A DNA stretch of 64,000 nt from Paulinella micropora (GCA_009731375.1 BJOX01000273.1:570203-634202), one strand, 5' to 3'. Positions 15,697 to 35,727 are shown, numbered from the stretch's first letter. Translations and numbers: made by a program. Notes: generated from the letters alone by a model not told the origin.

Positions 15697-16041
15697 GGAT
15701 GGATGGATGATGGATGGATGGATAGTATAGTGTAGTATAGTATAGTATAGTATAGTATAGTATAGTATAGTTATAGTATAGTATAGTGTAGCTAGCCCCA
15801 GACTCGATGTCGATACTGATATAGTTTTTTTTTGGAATTCACGCAAATATTTTCGCGAGGGGAGTTCTTCTTCTTCTTCTTCTTCTTCTTCTTCTTTCCT
15901 GAATGCCAAATTTCCTCTTTTTTTTTGGGGGGGGGGGGGGATTTACTCTCCGGTGTTGAAAAAAACTGGGCTGTGGTGTATCTATCTATCTATCTAGATT
16001 CTCTCTATCTATCTATCTAGATTCTCTCTATCCATCTATCC

Positions 16042-16103
<62 letters not shown>

Positions 16104-16139
16104 GGTGTTGTTGTCGGTATCTATCTATCTATCTATCTT

Positions 16140-16202
<63 letters not shown>

Positions 16203-16258
16203 CTCTCTCTCTCTCGCTCTTTCGCTCTATCTCTCTATCTACCTATCTACCTATCTAC

Positions 16259-16319
<61 letters not shown>

Positions 16320-16336
16320 AGGAAATCGATGCGCAC
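15331..16336. repeat. GATA/GGAT arrays, (ATAGT)n, family L solo arm and (TATC)n
   Basis: (GATA)n with GGAT interruptions runs to about 15,722, followed by a pentanucleotide (agtat)n to 15,788. A minus-orientation family L arm lies at 15,789-15,930 and is interrupted by (TTC)n at about 15,866-15,895. Then (TATC)n runs to 16,319. The two tetranucleotide arrays lie in opposite orientation around the L arm. Confidence 0.82.
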
Positions 16337-18836
<2,500 letters not shown>

Positions 18837-19747
18837 TAAGTCTCATGCCGAAATAGCGACGGGAAGCACAATCCTGTTCCGTCAGGGTGCCCTTTCTCGC
18901 TTGTTGAGCCCGGAATAAAACCCACAGTGCTGTCGGTTTATACTAGACTGTCGAACAGTCTCGAAACTCCATCTGCTTACTGGGTCCTCTGTAATGGAGG
19001 TGGGAGCTCGTTCTGCAAGGGGCGCTTATGGAACGAGCCCTGGCCCCGCCTGGTACTAGGGAGCTTTGGTATCGCCTGTATCAGTCCCTTCCGTGCAAAC
19101 ATCACGGCTTAGCTGGGCATCGGGTTAATACTTTACCCACAGACTTCCTTGGTTGACGAAATCAGAAGCTCCTTTTTTCTGACATTAGTCGATATCTCAT
19201 CAGTTGATCTCATCACTTACTCCACGGAGTGAACCAAGGCCACTTGAGGTGTCACTGACCCTCCCTTGGGCTTGGTTTTTTGAAATGGGTGCCATCTGTC
19301 GACAGACAGAGAATTAGGGGATGGTGTGGGTGTGCTGGGCCCGTGGTGGGGTGCCTTATGTGTGCCTAGCCATACGCCTATAAGTCACATGCCGAAATAG
19401 CGACGGGAAGCACAATCCTGTTCCCTCAGGGTGCCCTTTCTCTCTTGTTGAGCCCGGAATAAAACCCACAGTGCTCTGTCGGTTTATACTAGACTGTCGA
19501 ACAGTCTCGAAACTCCATCTGCTTACTGGGTCCTCTGTAATGGAGATGGACGCTCGTTCTGCAAGGGGCGCTTATGGAACGAGCCCTGGCCCCGCCTGGT
19601 ACTAGGGAGATTTGGTATCAACTGTATCAGTCCCTTCCGTGCAAACATCACGGCTTAGCTGGGCATCGGTTTAATACTTTACCCACAGACTTCATTGGTT
19701 GACGAAATCAGAAGCTCCTTTTTTCTGACATTAGTCGATATCTCATC
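18837..19747 (+). mobile_element. TT-A element copy 2: partial plus full monomer
   Basis: A 366-bp partial monomer ends at 19,201 and is followed by a full 546-bp monomer ending at 19,747 in 'gatatctcatc', then (TATC)n. The left edge abuts (TATC)n. The internal junction 'ctcatcagttgatctcatc' is the same as in copies 1 and 4, so the dimer arrangement existed before insertion. Confidence 0.82.
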
Positions 19748-20101
19748 TATCTATCTATTTATGTATTATCTATCTATCTGTCTAAGCTACCTACCTATCT
19801 ACCTACCTATCTACCTACCTACCTACCTACCTACCTACCTACCTACCTATCCATCTACCTCTAGGTGGCTGGGTTAGTATGGCTCATTCTGGGTCCCTGT
19901 CTGCATCTTCCACTCGCCTTTCTCTTCGCTATGTGTACCTTCTTCCTCAACTTTATCCCTAATCTGGGCGCTCTACTAGCGGTCTCTCTCTCTTTCTCTC
20001 TCCCTCCCTCCCTCCCACCCCCTCTATCTCTCTCTCTCTCTTTCTCTTCGCCATGTGTACCTTCTTCCTCAACTTCATTCATGATCTAGGCGCTCTGCTA
20101 G

Positions 20102-20172
<71 letters not shown>

Positions 20173-21191
20173 TCTCTCCCCCTCTCTCTCTTCNNNNNNN
20201 NNNNNNNNNNNNNNNNNNNNNNNNNNNNNNNNNNNNNNNNNNNNNNNNNNNNNNNNNNNNNNNNNNNNNNNNNNNNNNNNNNNNNNNNNNNNNNNNNNNN
20301 NNNNNNNNNNNNNNNNNNNNNNNNNNNNNNNNNNNNNNNNNNNNNNNNNNNNNNNNNNNNNNNNNNNNNNNNNNNNNNNNNNNNNNNNNNNNNNNNNNNN
20401 NNNNNNNNNNNNNNNNNNNNNNNNNNNNNNNNNNNNNNNNNNNNNNNNNNNNNNNNNNNNNNNNNNNNNNNNNNNNNNNNNNNNNNNNNNNNNNNNNNNN
20501 NNNNNNNNNNNNNNNNNNNNNNNNNNNNNNNNNNNNNNNNNNNNNNNNNNNNNNNNNNNNNNNNNNNNNNNNNNNNNNNNNNNNNNNNNNNNNNNNNNNN
20601 NNNNNNNNNNNNNNNNNNNNNNNNNNNNNNNNNNNNNNNNNNNNNNNNNNNNNNNNNNNNNNNNNNNNNNNNNNNNNNNNNNNNNNNNNNNNNNNNNNNN
20701 NNNNNNNNNNNNNNNNNNNNNNNNNNNNNNNNNNNNNNNNNNNNNNNNNNNNNNNNNNNNNNNNNNNNNNNNNNNNNNNNNNNNNNNNNNNNNNNNNNNN
20801 NNNNNNNNNNNNNNNNNNNNNNNNNNNNNNNNNNNNNNNNNNNNNNNNNNNNNNNNNNNNNNNNNNNNNNNNNNNNNNNNNNNNNNNNNNNNNNNNNNNN
20901 NNNNNNNNNNNNNNNNNNNNNNNNNNNNNNNNNNNNNNNNNNNNNNNNNNNNNNNNNNNNNNNNNNNNNNNNNNNNNNNNNNNNNNNNNNNNNNNNNNNN
21001 NNNNNNNNNNNNNNNNNNNNNNNNNNNNNNNNNNNNNNNNNNNNNNNNNNNNNNNNNNNNNNNNNNNNNNNNNNNNNNNNNNNNNNNNNNNNNNNNNNNN
21101 NNNNNNNNNNNNNNNNNNNCTCTCCCTCCCTCCCTCCCTCTCCCTCCCTCTCTCTCCGTCATCTGTACCTTCTTCCTCAACTTCATCCCTA

Positions 21192-21257
<66 letters not shown>

Positions 21258-21297
21258 ACCTAGGCGCTTTCCTTGGGGGATTACATAATAGAATATT
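19748..21297. repeat. (ACCT)n, (CT)n with island family W; gap 20,194-21,119
   Basis: The island 'accttcttcctcaacttcat' plus 'ccctaatctgggcgctct' occurs at about 19,930, 20,058 and 21,166, with a diverged copy at 21,836. Each adjoins (CT)n. The 926-N gap sits within the CT-rich tract. No gene is called. Confidence 0.82.
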
Positions 21298-21588
21298 ATG
21301 CGGCTAGCCACAAATTTGACGTATTTTGCGGGCTAAGTTTTGTCCATCTCCGTGTACATTTGACACCTTGCAATACTACATCATGCGGCTAGCCACAAAT
21401 TTGACGTATTTTCCGGGGCGGGCCGGGCCGGCGAGCCCGCAAAACACGTCAAATTTGGCGCGCCGCCGCCGCCGCATGTGTAGTTTATCGGTGGCCCGGC
21501 CCGCCCGCAAAACACGTCAAATTTGGCGCGCCGCCGCATGTGTAGTTTTATCGGTAACCTGGCCACATTTTGTGTTGAGGTGAGCGAT
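21298..21588 (-). mobile_element. Family K: one fragment plus one rearranged copy
   Basis: The fragment at 21,300-21,335 carries only 'gcggctagccacaaatttga' and a few following bases. A second copy starts at 21,385 and ends at 21,588. In it the segment 'cgcaaaacacgtcaaatttg' to 'catgtgtagttttatcggt' is present twice, with a (CCG)n expansion at the 'cgcgccgc' site. This is an internal tandem duplication. Confidence 0.75.
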
Positions 21589-23040
<1,452 letters not shown>

Positions 23041-23134
23041 ACCCTGACCTCACTATGGGCGCGCGCGTCCTCGCCCTGCTGCTTCCCATACTAGTTCACA
23101 CCGTCGTCGGCAACGTGGTCACCCATACCTTCGT

Positions 23135-23462
23135 CCCTTCTGCACCACCCAGAATTCCGAGTTCTGGGTGTGAAAGTGGCCACCACAGGCCAGGCTTTTC
23201 AGGAAGCAAACCCAGAAAGTGGCACCACAGGCCAGGCTTTTCAGGAAGCAAAACCAGAAAGTGGCACCACAGGCCAGGCTTTTCACTAAGCAAACCCAGA
23301 AAGTGGCACCACAGGCCAGGCTTTTCAGGAAGCAAACCCAGAAAGTGGCACCACAGGCCAGGCTTTTCAGGAAGCAAAACCCAGGAAGTGGCACCACAGG
23401 CCAGGCTTTTCACGAAGCAAAACCAGAAAGTGGCCCCGGAAACCTGAAATTCTGGGTGGAGT
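23135..23462 (+). mobile_element. Family M element, left copy, with six internal 42-bp repeats
   Basis: Outer motifs 'cacccagaattccgagttct' and 'gaaattctgggtggag' bracket about six units of a 41-43 bp tandem repeat ('gccaggcttttcaggaagca' plus 'aaacccagaaagtggcaccacag'). The outer motifs are mutually complementary, so the structure resembles a short inverted-repeat element filled by a minisatellite. Three frames are open through it only because unit length is close to a multiple of three. Confidence 0.75.
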
Positions 23463-23509
23463 AGAATGCTCTAACTTGTTACTATTACCATTACCATTAT
23501 TAATATATT

Positions 23510-23550
23510 AAGGAGAAGTGAAGAATTTCCGCCACCTCAACTTTTGGCAA

Positions 23551-23611
<61 letters not shown>

Positions 23612-23613
23612 GG

Positions 23614-23693
<80 letters not shown>

Positions 23694-23819
23694 GTATCTT
23701 GCGGTGAAAAGACTAGGGAAGGATCCGGCCACCCAAAAGTTTGTGCTAAAACAACGTATTCTGCGGTGAAAAATCACTGGCCGAAATATTGCCTGGCCGA
23801 AATTTTTTCACTCGTCCTT
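23510..23819. mobile_element. MITE-like element with gtgaa-type termini and long poly-A
   Basis: The left terminus 'gtgaagaatttccgccacc' and the complement of the right terminus 'gcctggccgaaattttttca' match closely. Inside are two poly-A runs of about 50 and 65-70 bases separated by 'ttttgg', plus 'cgtattctgcggtgaaaaat'. Related ends occur at 58,530-58,660 and 63,917-64,000. Confidence 0.7.
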
Positions 23820-23834
23820 ACTTAGGGTCAGTGC

Positions 23835-23876
<42 letters not shown>

Positions 23877-23885
23877 ATGGATGAA

Positions 23886-24177
23886 TGTACACCACCCAGA
23901 ATCCCGTGTTTTCTGTGCCCCTTCCTGGTTTTGCATGCTTCCTGAAAAGCCTGGCCTGTGGTGCCACTTTCTGGAATTGACTTCCTGAAAAGCCTGGCCT
24001 GTGGTGCCACTTCCTGGGCTGGCTTGCTTCCTGAAAAGCCTGGCGTGTGGTGCCACTTTCTGAATTTGGCTTCCTGAAAAGCCTGGCCTGTGGTGCCACT
24101 TCCTGGCTTTTGCTTCCTGAAAAGCCTGGCCTGTGGTGGCCACTTTCACACCCAGAACCCGGAAATCTGGGTGGTGG
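23886..24177 (-). mobile_element. Family M element, right copy, inverted
   Basis: This is the same structure as 23,135-23,462 in the opposite orientation, with about five 42-bp units ('tgcttcctgaaaagcctggc') and outer motifs 'caccacccagaatcccg' and 'atctgggtggtgg'. With the left copy it makes a ~1-kb inverted repeat around the gtgaa-type MITE and a (GATA)n tract. Confidence 0.75.
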
Positions 24178-24624
<447 letters not shown>

Positions 24625-24626
<2 letters not shown>

Positions 24627-24959
24627 GGTGACTGCATTCCGTCATAGCCGTCCAGTGTTGCATAGCCCGGGCTAGGTCCCTGCGGGGGTTTAGGCCTCAT
24701 ACAATGTCATCATTGTAGCTTGCGCAAGCTTACGGTGCTCAAAACACTTGGACTAACGGCTTCCTTTTCTTTCTCTTCTTCCTTATCCTCCCACTCTCCA
24801 TTCCTAGATTGCCTTTTTCTTCAACGTCCTTCCTCCTCTTCTTTTTCCAGAACACAGTCTACCCGTGATTCCCATCCCGGACACATGCACAGTACACAAA
24901 TTATTGTTTGATGTGAAACTGCGTTCCTTTGCAAGGACTACATTCCTTTGCGACATCTC

Positions 24960-24962
<3 letters not shown>
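24625..24962 (+). mobile_element. TT-B retroelement 3' UTR copy
   Basis: The copy starts exactly at the end of the TT-B ORF ('ggtgactgcattccgtcata'). It runs through the 'agcccgggctaggtccc' and 'agcttgcgcaagctt' palindromes and a C/T-rich stretch, and ends 'tttgcgacatctcatc' followed by (TATC)n. The left edge abuts (TATC)n. It is nearly identical to 30,082-30,413 and 61,360-61,743, suggesting recent copying. Confidence 0.85.
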
Positions 24963-24992
<30 letters not shown>

Positions 24993-25021
24993 GGTGGAAC
25001 CGTTGTTATGTATCTATCTAC

Positions 25022-25060
<39 letters not shown>

Positions 25061-25065
25061 CCTAC

Positions 25066-25102
<37 letters not shown>

Positions 25103-25286
25103 CATCTATCTATCTATCTATCTATCTATCTAGGTGGAACCGTTGTTGTTTATATATCTATCTACCTATCTATCTATCTATCTATCTATCTACCTATCTA
25201 TCTATCTATCTATCTATTTATCTACCATATATCTATCTATCCATCTATCTATCTATCTATCTATCTATCTGTCCATCCATCCATCC

Positions 25287-25317
<31 letters not shown>

Positions 25318-25517
25318 CATCCATCCATCCATCCATCTATCTATCCATCTATCTATCTATCCATCTATCTATCCATCTATCTATCTGTCTATCTATCTAT
25401 CTATCTATCTATCTATCCATCTACCTATCTATCTGTCTATCTATCTATCTATCTATCTATTTATCTACCATCTATCTATCTATCCATCTATCTATCTATC
25501 CATCTATCTATCTATCC

Positions 25518-25563
<46 letters not shown>

Positions 25564-25662
25564 AGAATCCATCCATCCATCCATCTATCTATATATCTAT
25601 CTATATATCTATCCATCTATCTATATATCTATCTATCTATCTATCTATCCATCTATCTATCC

Positions 25663-25709
<47 letters not shown>

Positions 25710-25782
25710 ATCTATCGATCTATCCATCTATCTATCTGTCTATCTATCTATCTATCTATCTATCTACCTACCTATCTATCTA

Positions 25783-25874
<92 letters not shown>

Positions 25875-25974
25875 GTCTACCTATCCATCTGTCTATCCAT
25901 CCATCCATCTATCTATATATCTATTTATATATCTATCCATCTATCTATATATCTATCTATCTATCTATCTATCC

Positions 25975-26005
<31 letters not shown>

Positions 26006-26034
26006 ATCTATCGATCTATCCATCTATCTGTCTG

Positions 26035-26075
<41 letters not shown>

Positions 26076-26084
26076 TTATCTACC

Positions 26085-26153
<69 letters not shown>

Positions 26154-26199
26154 GGTTGAACCGTTGTTGTTCGGAGACCGTATGGAACTACACCCGGTC

Positions 26200-26243
<44 letters not shown>

Positions 26244-26276
26244 CCTATCTACCTACCTATTTATCTACCTACCTAT

Positions 26277-26351
<75 letters not shown>

Positions 26352-26383
26352 GGTCGTCGTGTTGTTGTCTCTTGCATTCTGGT

Positions 26384-26390
<7 letters not shown>
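24963..26390 (+). repeat. ~1.4 kb of (TATC)n with family H islands
   Basis: An almost pure TATC array with CCAT, CTGT and CTAC variants contains the island 'taggtggaaccgttgttgt' at about 24,991 and 25,132 and a longer form at about 26,152. Long Tyr-Leu-Ser-Ile frames are shadows of the stop-free repeat. Confidence 0.9.
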
Positions 26391-27248
<858 letters not shown>

Positions 27249-27384
27249 TATCGGTCACCTCCACAAAACATGGCCGGGTTACCGATAAAACATATGCGTC
27301 GCGCCAAAATTCGACGTGTTCTGCGGGCTCGCCGGCCCGGCCCGGCTTGCCAGCAAAACACGTCAAATTCGTTGCTAGTCGCAT
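27249..27384 (+). mobile_element. Family K element, complete
   Basis: Both hairpins are present: 'atcggtcacctccac' against 'tggccgggttaccgat', then 'aattcgacgtgttctgcggg' against 'agcaaaacacgtcaaattc'. The right end is 'gctagtcgcataatata'. This copy has accumulated several substitutions relative to 37,185-37,326. Confidence 0.78.
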
Positions 27385-27720
27385 AATATATATAATAATC
27401 TCAGGTATGCATTGTGGGGACCGGCCGGGGCCTTGGTGTCTGTACCTATCTATCTATATATCTATCGATCCATCGATCGATCGATCGATCGATCTATCTA
27501 TCTATCTACTATCTATCTATCTATCTATCTATTATCTATCTACCTACCTGCCTACCTACCTACCTACTTACCTACCTATCTATCTATCTACAGATCGATC
27601 GATCGATCAATCAAAAAAGATCGATAGATCGGTAGATATATAGATAGATAATCATGATCTCAGGTATGCACTGTGGGGACCGGCCGGAGCTTTGGTCTCT
27701 GTACCTATCTATCTATATAT

Positions 27721-27773
<53 letters not shown>

Positions 27774-27878
27774 AGGTATGCACTATGGGGACCGGCCGGG
27801 GCATTGGTCTCTGTACCTATCTATCTATATATCTATCGATCTATCTATCGATCGATCGATCGATCGATCTATCGATCG

Positions 27879-27939
<61 letters not shown>

Positions 27940-27941
27940 GC
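27385..27941 (+). repeat. (TATC)n with island family D
   Basis: The island 'tcaggtatgcactgtgggga' plus 'ccggccggagctttggt' occurs at about 27,402, 27,650, 27,774, 28,249, 28,317 and 28,533. It is followed each time by 'ctctgtaccta' and (TATC)n with CGAT variants. One copy also carries the preceding 'aatcatgatc'. 5' ends vary while the 3' edge is fixed. Confidence 0.85.
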
Positions 27942-28142
27942 TGGGAGCTCGTTCTGCAAGGGGCGCTTTATGGAACGAGCCCTGGCCCCGCCTGGTACTA
28001 GGGAGCTTTGGTATTGCCTGTATCAGTCCCTTCCGTGCAAACATCACGGCTTAGCTGGGCATCGGGTTAATACTTTACCCACAGACTTCCTGGTTGACGA
28101 AATCAGAAGCTCCTTTTTTCTGACATTAGTCGATATTTCATC
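27942..28142 (+). mobile_element. TT-A element copy 3, short 5'-truncated monomer
   Basis: Only the last ~200 bp of the monomer are present ('gggagctcgttctgcaaggg' onward), ending 'cgatatttcatc' and then (TATC)n. The left edge abuts (TATC)n. It is the shortest TT-A copy. Confidence 0.82.
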
Positions 28143-28204
28143 TATCTATCTATCTATCCATCTGTCTCTCTATATATCTATCTGTCTATCTATCTATCTA
28201 TCTG

Positions 28205-28250
<46 letters not shown>

Positions 28251-28383
28251 GGTATGCACTATTGGAACCGGCCGGAGCTTTGGTCTCTGTACCTATCTAT
28301 CTATCTATCTATCTATCAGGTATGCATTGTGGGGACCGGCCGGAGCTTTGGTGTCTGTACCTATCTATCTATAATATCTATCG

Positions 28384-28415
<32 letters not shown>

Positions 28416-28643
28416 GTCTATCTATCTATCTATCTATCTATCTACCTATCTACCTACCTACCTACCTACCTACCTACCTACCTATCTATCTATCTATCTA
28501 CAGATCGATAGATCGATAGATGTATCGATAGATAATCATGATCTCAGGTATGCACTATGGGGACCGGCCGGGGCTTTGGTCTCTGTACCTATCACTGCTA
28601 TCCTACGCATCTCACTCGTTCACCAAAGAGACGTACGTATCCT

Positions 28644-28702
<59 letters not shown>

Positions 28703-28779
28703 GTCTGTCTGTCTCTACCTATCACTGCTATCCTACGCATCTCACTCGTACACCAACGAGACATACGTATCCTTCTATC

Positions 28780-28821
<42 letters not shown>

Positions 28822-28870
28822 TCTGTCTATATATCTGTCTGTCTATCTATCTTTCTGTCTGTCTATCTAC

Positions 28871-28928
<58 letters not shown>

Positions 28929-29062
28929 GTCTGTACCTATCATACTCACCCTACCCATCTCACTCTTGCACCAAAGACATGTATCTATCTATCTATCTAT
29001 CTATCTATCTGTACCTATCATACACATCCTCCTACCCATCTCACCCTTGCACCAAAGACATG

Positions 29063-29099
<37 letters not shown>

Positions 29100-29187
29100 C
29101 TCTGTCTGTCTGTCTGTCTATCTATCAATATATCAATCTATCAATCTGTCTGTACCTATCATACCCATCTCACTCTTGCAGCGAATG

Positions 29188-29247
<60 letters not shown>

Positions 29248-29372
29248 CATCCATCCATCCATCCATCCATCCATCTATCTATCTATCTATCTATCTATTT
29301 ATCTATCTATCTATCCATCCATCCATCCATCCATCTATTTATCAATCTATCCATCTATTTACCCATCTATCC

Positions 29373-29415
<43 letters not shown>

Positions 29416-29497
29416 GATCTATCGATCTATCGATCTATCTATCTATCTATCTATCTATCTCACGCTATATAGTCCAACGCCTACGCTCGCTTCTTTC

Positions 29498-29535
<38 letters not shown>

Positions 29536-29572
29536 CATCCATCCATCTATTTATCCATCTATCCATCCATCC

Positions 29573-29641
<69 letters not shown>
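28143..29641 (+). repeat. (TATC)n with island families D, F and E
   Basis: Family F ('tcctacgcatctcactcgt' plus 'caccaaagaga') occurs at about 28,590, 28,715, 28,940, 29,020 and 29,155 in variant forms. The first family E island lies at 29,459. Between islands the array is TATC with CCAT and CTGT blocks. Confidence 0.85.
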
Positions 29642-29642
<1 letters not shown>

Positions 29643-30101
29643 GACACCGCAAACGATTGGCAGCTCCAAACCCAGTACACCGGTTCTGAGCAAGCCTTTC
29701 CTGTCCACATCTGTGTCACTGACGTCCGCCCCGATATTGTTGTCTGGTCATTGTCTACCAAGATATGTATACTGATCGAGCTCACGTGCCCGGTCGAGGA
29801 AAACATCCTTGATGCACGAGCCTACAAGACTAACCGATATAATGGGCTCAAATCTCAAATCGAGGACAACGGATGGACCTGCCACCTTCGACCAATCGAA
29901 TGCGGGGCTCGCGGCATGGTATCGTTCTCTGTTCATCGATGTTTCCGCGCCTTGGGTTTTTCACATCCCCAATCCAAATCCCTTTGCTTCAAGCTATCGT
30001 CCTGCGTAGCTCGTTGCTCTTTTGCGATTTATCGCTCCTGTGCAGTCAAAAATTGGACTAATCTTCCTCTAGTCCGTATCGGTGACTGCATTCCGTCATA
30101 G
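29642..30101 (+). pseudogene. C-terminal fragment of a TT-B retroelement protein (restriction-endonuclease-like region)
   Basis: The frame is open for about 153 codons, then stops at 30,099-30,101. Its upstream edge is the (TATC)n array, so the start is missing and the protein is truncated from the N-terminal side. Visible features are a 'VRPDIVVWS' segment, then 'ILIELTCPVEENI', then an A-(x)2-YKTNRY helix and a Cys-rich tail. From memory, RPD-(x)n-ELT-P-EENI followed by A-x-x-K-x-x-RY is a region found near the C-terminus of proteins encoded by animal non-LTR elements, resembling a PD-(D/E)XK nuclease fold. The assignment is to that class and not to a named family. It is followed immediately by the TT-B 3' UTR, repeated at 24,625 and 61,360, which supports an element origin. 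The last ~50 codons recur at 61,231-61,371. Confidence 0.65.
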
Positions 30102-30413
30102 CCGTCCAGTGTTGCATAGCCCGGGCTAGGTCCCTTCGGGGGTTTAGGCCTTATACAATGTCATCATTGTAGCTTGCGCAAGCTTACGGTGCTCAAAACA
30201 CTTGGACTAACGGCTTCCTTTTCTTTCTCTTCTTCCTTATCCTCCCCACTCTCCATTCCTAGATTGCCTTTTTCTTCAACGTCCTTCCTCTTCTTTTTTC
30301 CAGAACACAGTCTACCCGTGATTCCCACCGGACACATGCACAGTACACAAATTACTGTTTGATGTGAAACTGCGTTCCTTTGCAAGGACTACATTCCTTT
30401 GCGACATCTCATC
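30102..30413 (+). mobile_element. TT-B 3' UTR joined to its ORF
   Basis: These ~312 bp follow the ORF stop. Palindromes 'agcccgggct' and 'agcttgcgcaagct' could form stem-loops of the type some LINE reverse transcriptases bind. The segment ends 'gcgacatctcatc' and is followed by 'tatc' and a family E island. Compared with 24,625-24,962 it has a few small differences, for example loss of a few bases before 'ggacacatgcac'. Confidence 0.85.
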
Positions 30414-30465
30414 TATCTCACGCAATATAGTCCAACGCCTACGCTCGCTTCTTTCTCTATCTATC

Positions 30466-30505
<40 letters not shown>

Positions 30506-30551
30506 ATATCCATCCATCCATCCATCTATTTATCCATCTATCCATCCATCC

Positions 30552-30583
<32 letters not shown>

Positions 30584-30741
30584 CACGCTATATAGTCCAA
30601 CGCCTAAACTCGCTTCTTTCTCTATCTATCTATCTATCTATCCATCTATCTATCTATCTATCTATCTCACGCTATATAGTCCAACGCCTACGCTCGCATG
30701 TTTCTCTATCTATCTATCTATCTATCTATCTATCCATCATT

Positions 30742-30774
<33 letters not shown>

Positions 30775-30848
30775 CATCTATCTATCTATCTATCTATCTA
30801 TCTCACGCTATATAGTCCAACGCCTACGCCCGCATGTTTCTCTATCTA

Positions 30849-30884
<36 letters not shown>

Positions 30885-30953
30885 CATCTATCTAGCTATC
30901 TATCTATCAATCTATCTATCTGTCAATCTATCTATCTATCTATCTATCTATCC

Positions 30954-31027
<74 letters not shown>

Positions 31028-31316
31028 GTATCTATATATCTACCTATCTATCTATCTGTCTGTCTATCTATCTATCTATCTATCTATTTATCTATATATC
31101 TATTTATCTATCTATCTCACGCTATATAGTCCAACGCCTACGCCCGCATTTTTCTCTATCTACCTACCTATCTATCTATCTCTATATATCTACCTATCTA
31201 TCTATCTGTCTGTCTATCTATCTATCTATCTATCTATATATCTATCTATCTATCTATCTATCTCACGCTATATAGTCCAACGCCTACGCCCGCGATTTTC
31301 TCTATCTACCTACCTT

Positions 31317-31362
<46 letters not shown>

Positions 31363-31395
31363 CATCCATCCATATATTTATCCATCTATCCATCC

Positions 31396-31430
<35 letters not shown>

Positions 31431-31431
31431 C

Positions 31432-31462
<31 letters not shown>

Positions 31463-31500
31463 CCACGCTATATAGTCCAACGCCTACGCTCGCATGTTTC
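30414..31500 (+). repeat. (TATC)n with island family E (eight copies in the region)
   Basis: The island 'cacgctatatagtccaacgc' plus 'ctacgctcgc' and 'tttctc' occurs at about 29,459, 30,417, 30,583, 30,667, 30,802, 31,117, 31,261 and 31,462. Each is followed by (TATC)n of 50-280 bp. One substitution class (gctcgc against gcccgc) splits the copies into two groups, indicating array duplication. Confidence 0.87.
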
Positions 31501-32125
31501 TCACACTGATGGAGGGAGGTCAACCATACATACATACATACATACATACATGCATACATATATACATACATACATACACACATGCATACATACCTATGTG
31601 GCAAGCACCCACCCCCTACTCATACATCCCTAAATACATACATACATACATACATACATACATACACACATACATGCATGCATACCTACGTGGCAAGCCC
31701 CCACCCCCTACCCATAAATACCTAAATAAATACATACATACATACATACGTACATACATACATACATACATACATGCATACATACATATGTGGTAAGCCC
31801 CCACCCCCTACCCATAAATACATACATACATACATACATACATACATACATACATACACACATACATACATACACACATACACACATACCTACGTGGCAA
31901 GCCCCCACCCCCTACCCATAAATCCCTAAATAAATAAATACATACATACATACACACATACATACATACATACATACATACATACACACATGCATACATA
32001 CCTATGTCGCAAGCCCCCACCCTACCCATAAATCCCTAAATACATACATACATGCATACACATGCATATATACTTAGGTGGCAAACCCTCACCCCCTACC
32101 CACAAATCCCGCAGACACAACCCCG
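31501..32125 (+). repeat. (ACAT)n with island family X
   Basis: The island 'ggcaagcccccaccccctac' plus 'ccataaatccctaaata' recurs at about 31,600, 31,690, 31,791, 31,897, 32,008 and 32,080, with a spacing of about 100 bp. The linker is (ACAT)n. Confidence 0.85.
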
Positions 32126-32420
32126 GCCACAGGTGATTGCTTGATTGCTTGATTGGTTGGTTGGTTTGTTGGTTCTTTGGTTGGGTTGGTTGGGTTGGGT
32201 TGGTTGCTTGGTTGCTTGGTTGCTTGGTTGCTTGGTTGGTTGGGTGGGTGGTTGATTGGGTGGGTGGGTGGGTTGGTGGGCTTGGTTGGTTGGTTGGTGA
32301 TTGGTTGCTTGGTTGCTTGGTTGGATGATTGGATGATTGGTTCATTGGTTGATTGATTGATTGATTGAGTGAGTGAGTGAGTGAGTGATTGATTGATTGA
32401 TTGCTTGATTGATTGATTGC

Positions 32421-32494
<74 letters not shown>

Positions 32495-32524
32495 CGTGTC
32501 ACATGGTAACTCCCACAGACATTA

Positions 32525-32587
<63 letters not shown>

Positions 32588-32665
32588 TATTATTATTAAA
32601 TCCCACAGACATCATCATTGATTGATTGATTCGTGTCACAATATCACCGCCACGGGTCCACGTGA

Positions 32666-32698
<33 letters not shown>

Positions 32699-32700
32699 TA
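32126..32700. repeat. (TTGG)n/(TTGA)n and (ATT)n arrays
   Basis: TTGG/TTGC/TTGA tetranucleotides (32,135-32,494) are followed by 'cgtgtcaca' islands (32,494 and 32,631) and (ATT)n. No gene is seen. Confidence 0.88.
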
Positions 32701-35392
<2,692 letters not shown>

Positions 35393-35600
35393 CACATGCT
35401 AACACGTGATAATTGTGCTCAGGTCACGTGACGCGGTGGTCGGGCCGGCGCGGCGGACCACACGTGCTACCACATTTTATATTTGCCATATGGTGATAAT
35501 TGATCACGTGCGATTATCGTGATGCACAATCTACACAGGTCACGTGACGTGGTGGCGGCGCCGGCGCGGCGCGCGACACGTGCAGTGTCCGGACAGACCG
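35393..35600. repeat. GC-rich direct duplication with six CACGTG palindromes
   Basis: Two diverged copies of a ~110-bp unit (about 35,393-35,470 and 35,503-35,585) share 'caggtcacgtgacg' and a 'ccggcgcggcg' core. CACGTG occurs at 35,403, 35,425, 35,461, 35,505, 35,541 and 35,577. This density of E-box-type palindromes in a short GC-rich block is unlike the flanking trinucleotides. It may be regulatory or part of a transposon end; the sequence does not decide which. A hairpin 'cagaccgcaacggtctg' follows at about 35,596. Confidence 0.6.
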
Positions 35601-35635
35601 CAACGGTCTGTCTATCTGTCCATCTATCTATCTAC

Positions 35636-35668
<33 letters not shown>

Positions 35669-35693
35669 CATCTATCTATCTATCCATCCATCC

Positions 35694-35727
<34 letters not shown>

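Noticed and set aside
23055-23464. Repeated ~14-residue peptide in several frames over 23,170-23,460
   Set aside because: All three forward frames and two reverse frames are open through the 42-bp minisatellite, and the inverted copy at 23,886-24,177 behaves the same. No start, signal or composition supports a gene.
23135-24177. CRISPR-like array (regular repeats of ~42 bp)
   Set aside because: Units are contiguous tandem repeats with no unique spacers, and the DNA is eukaryotic.
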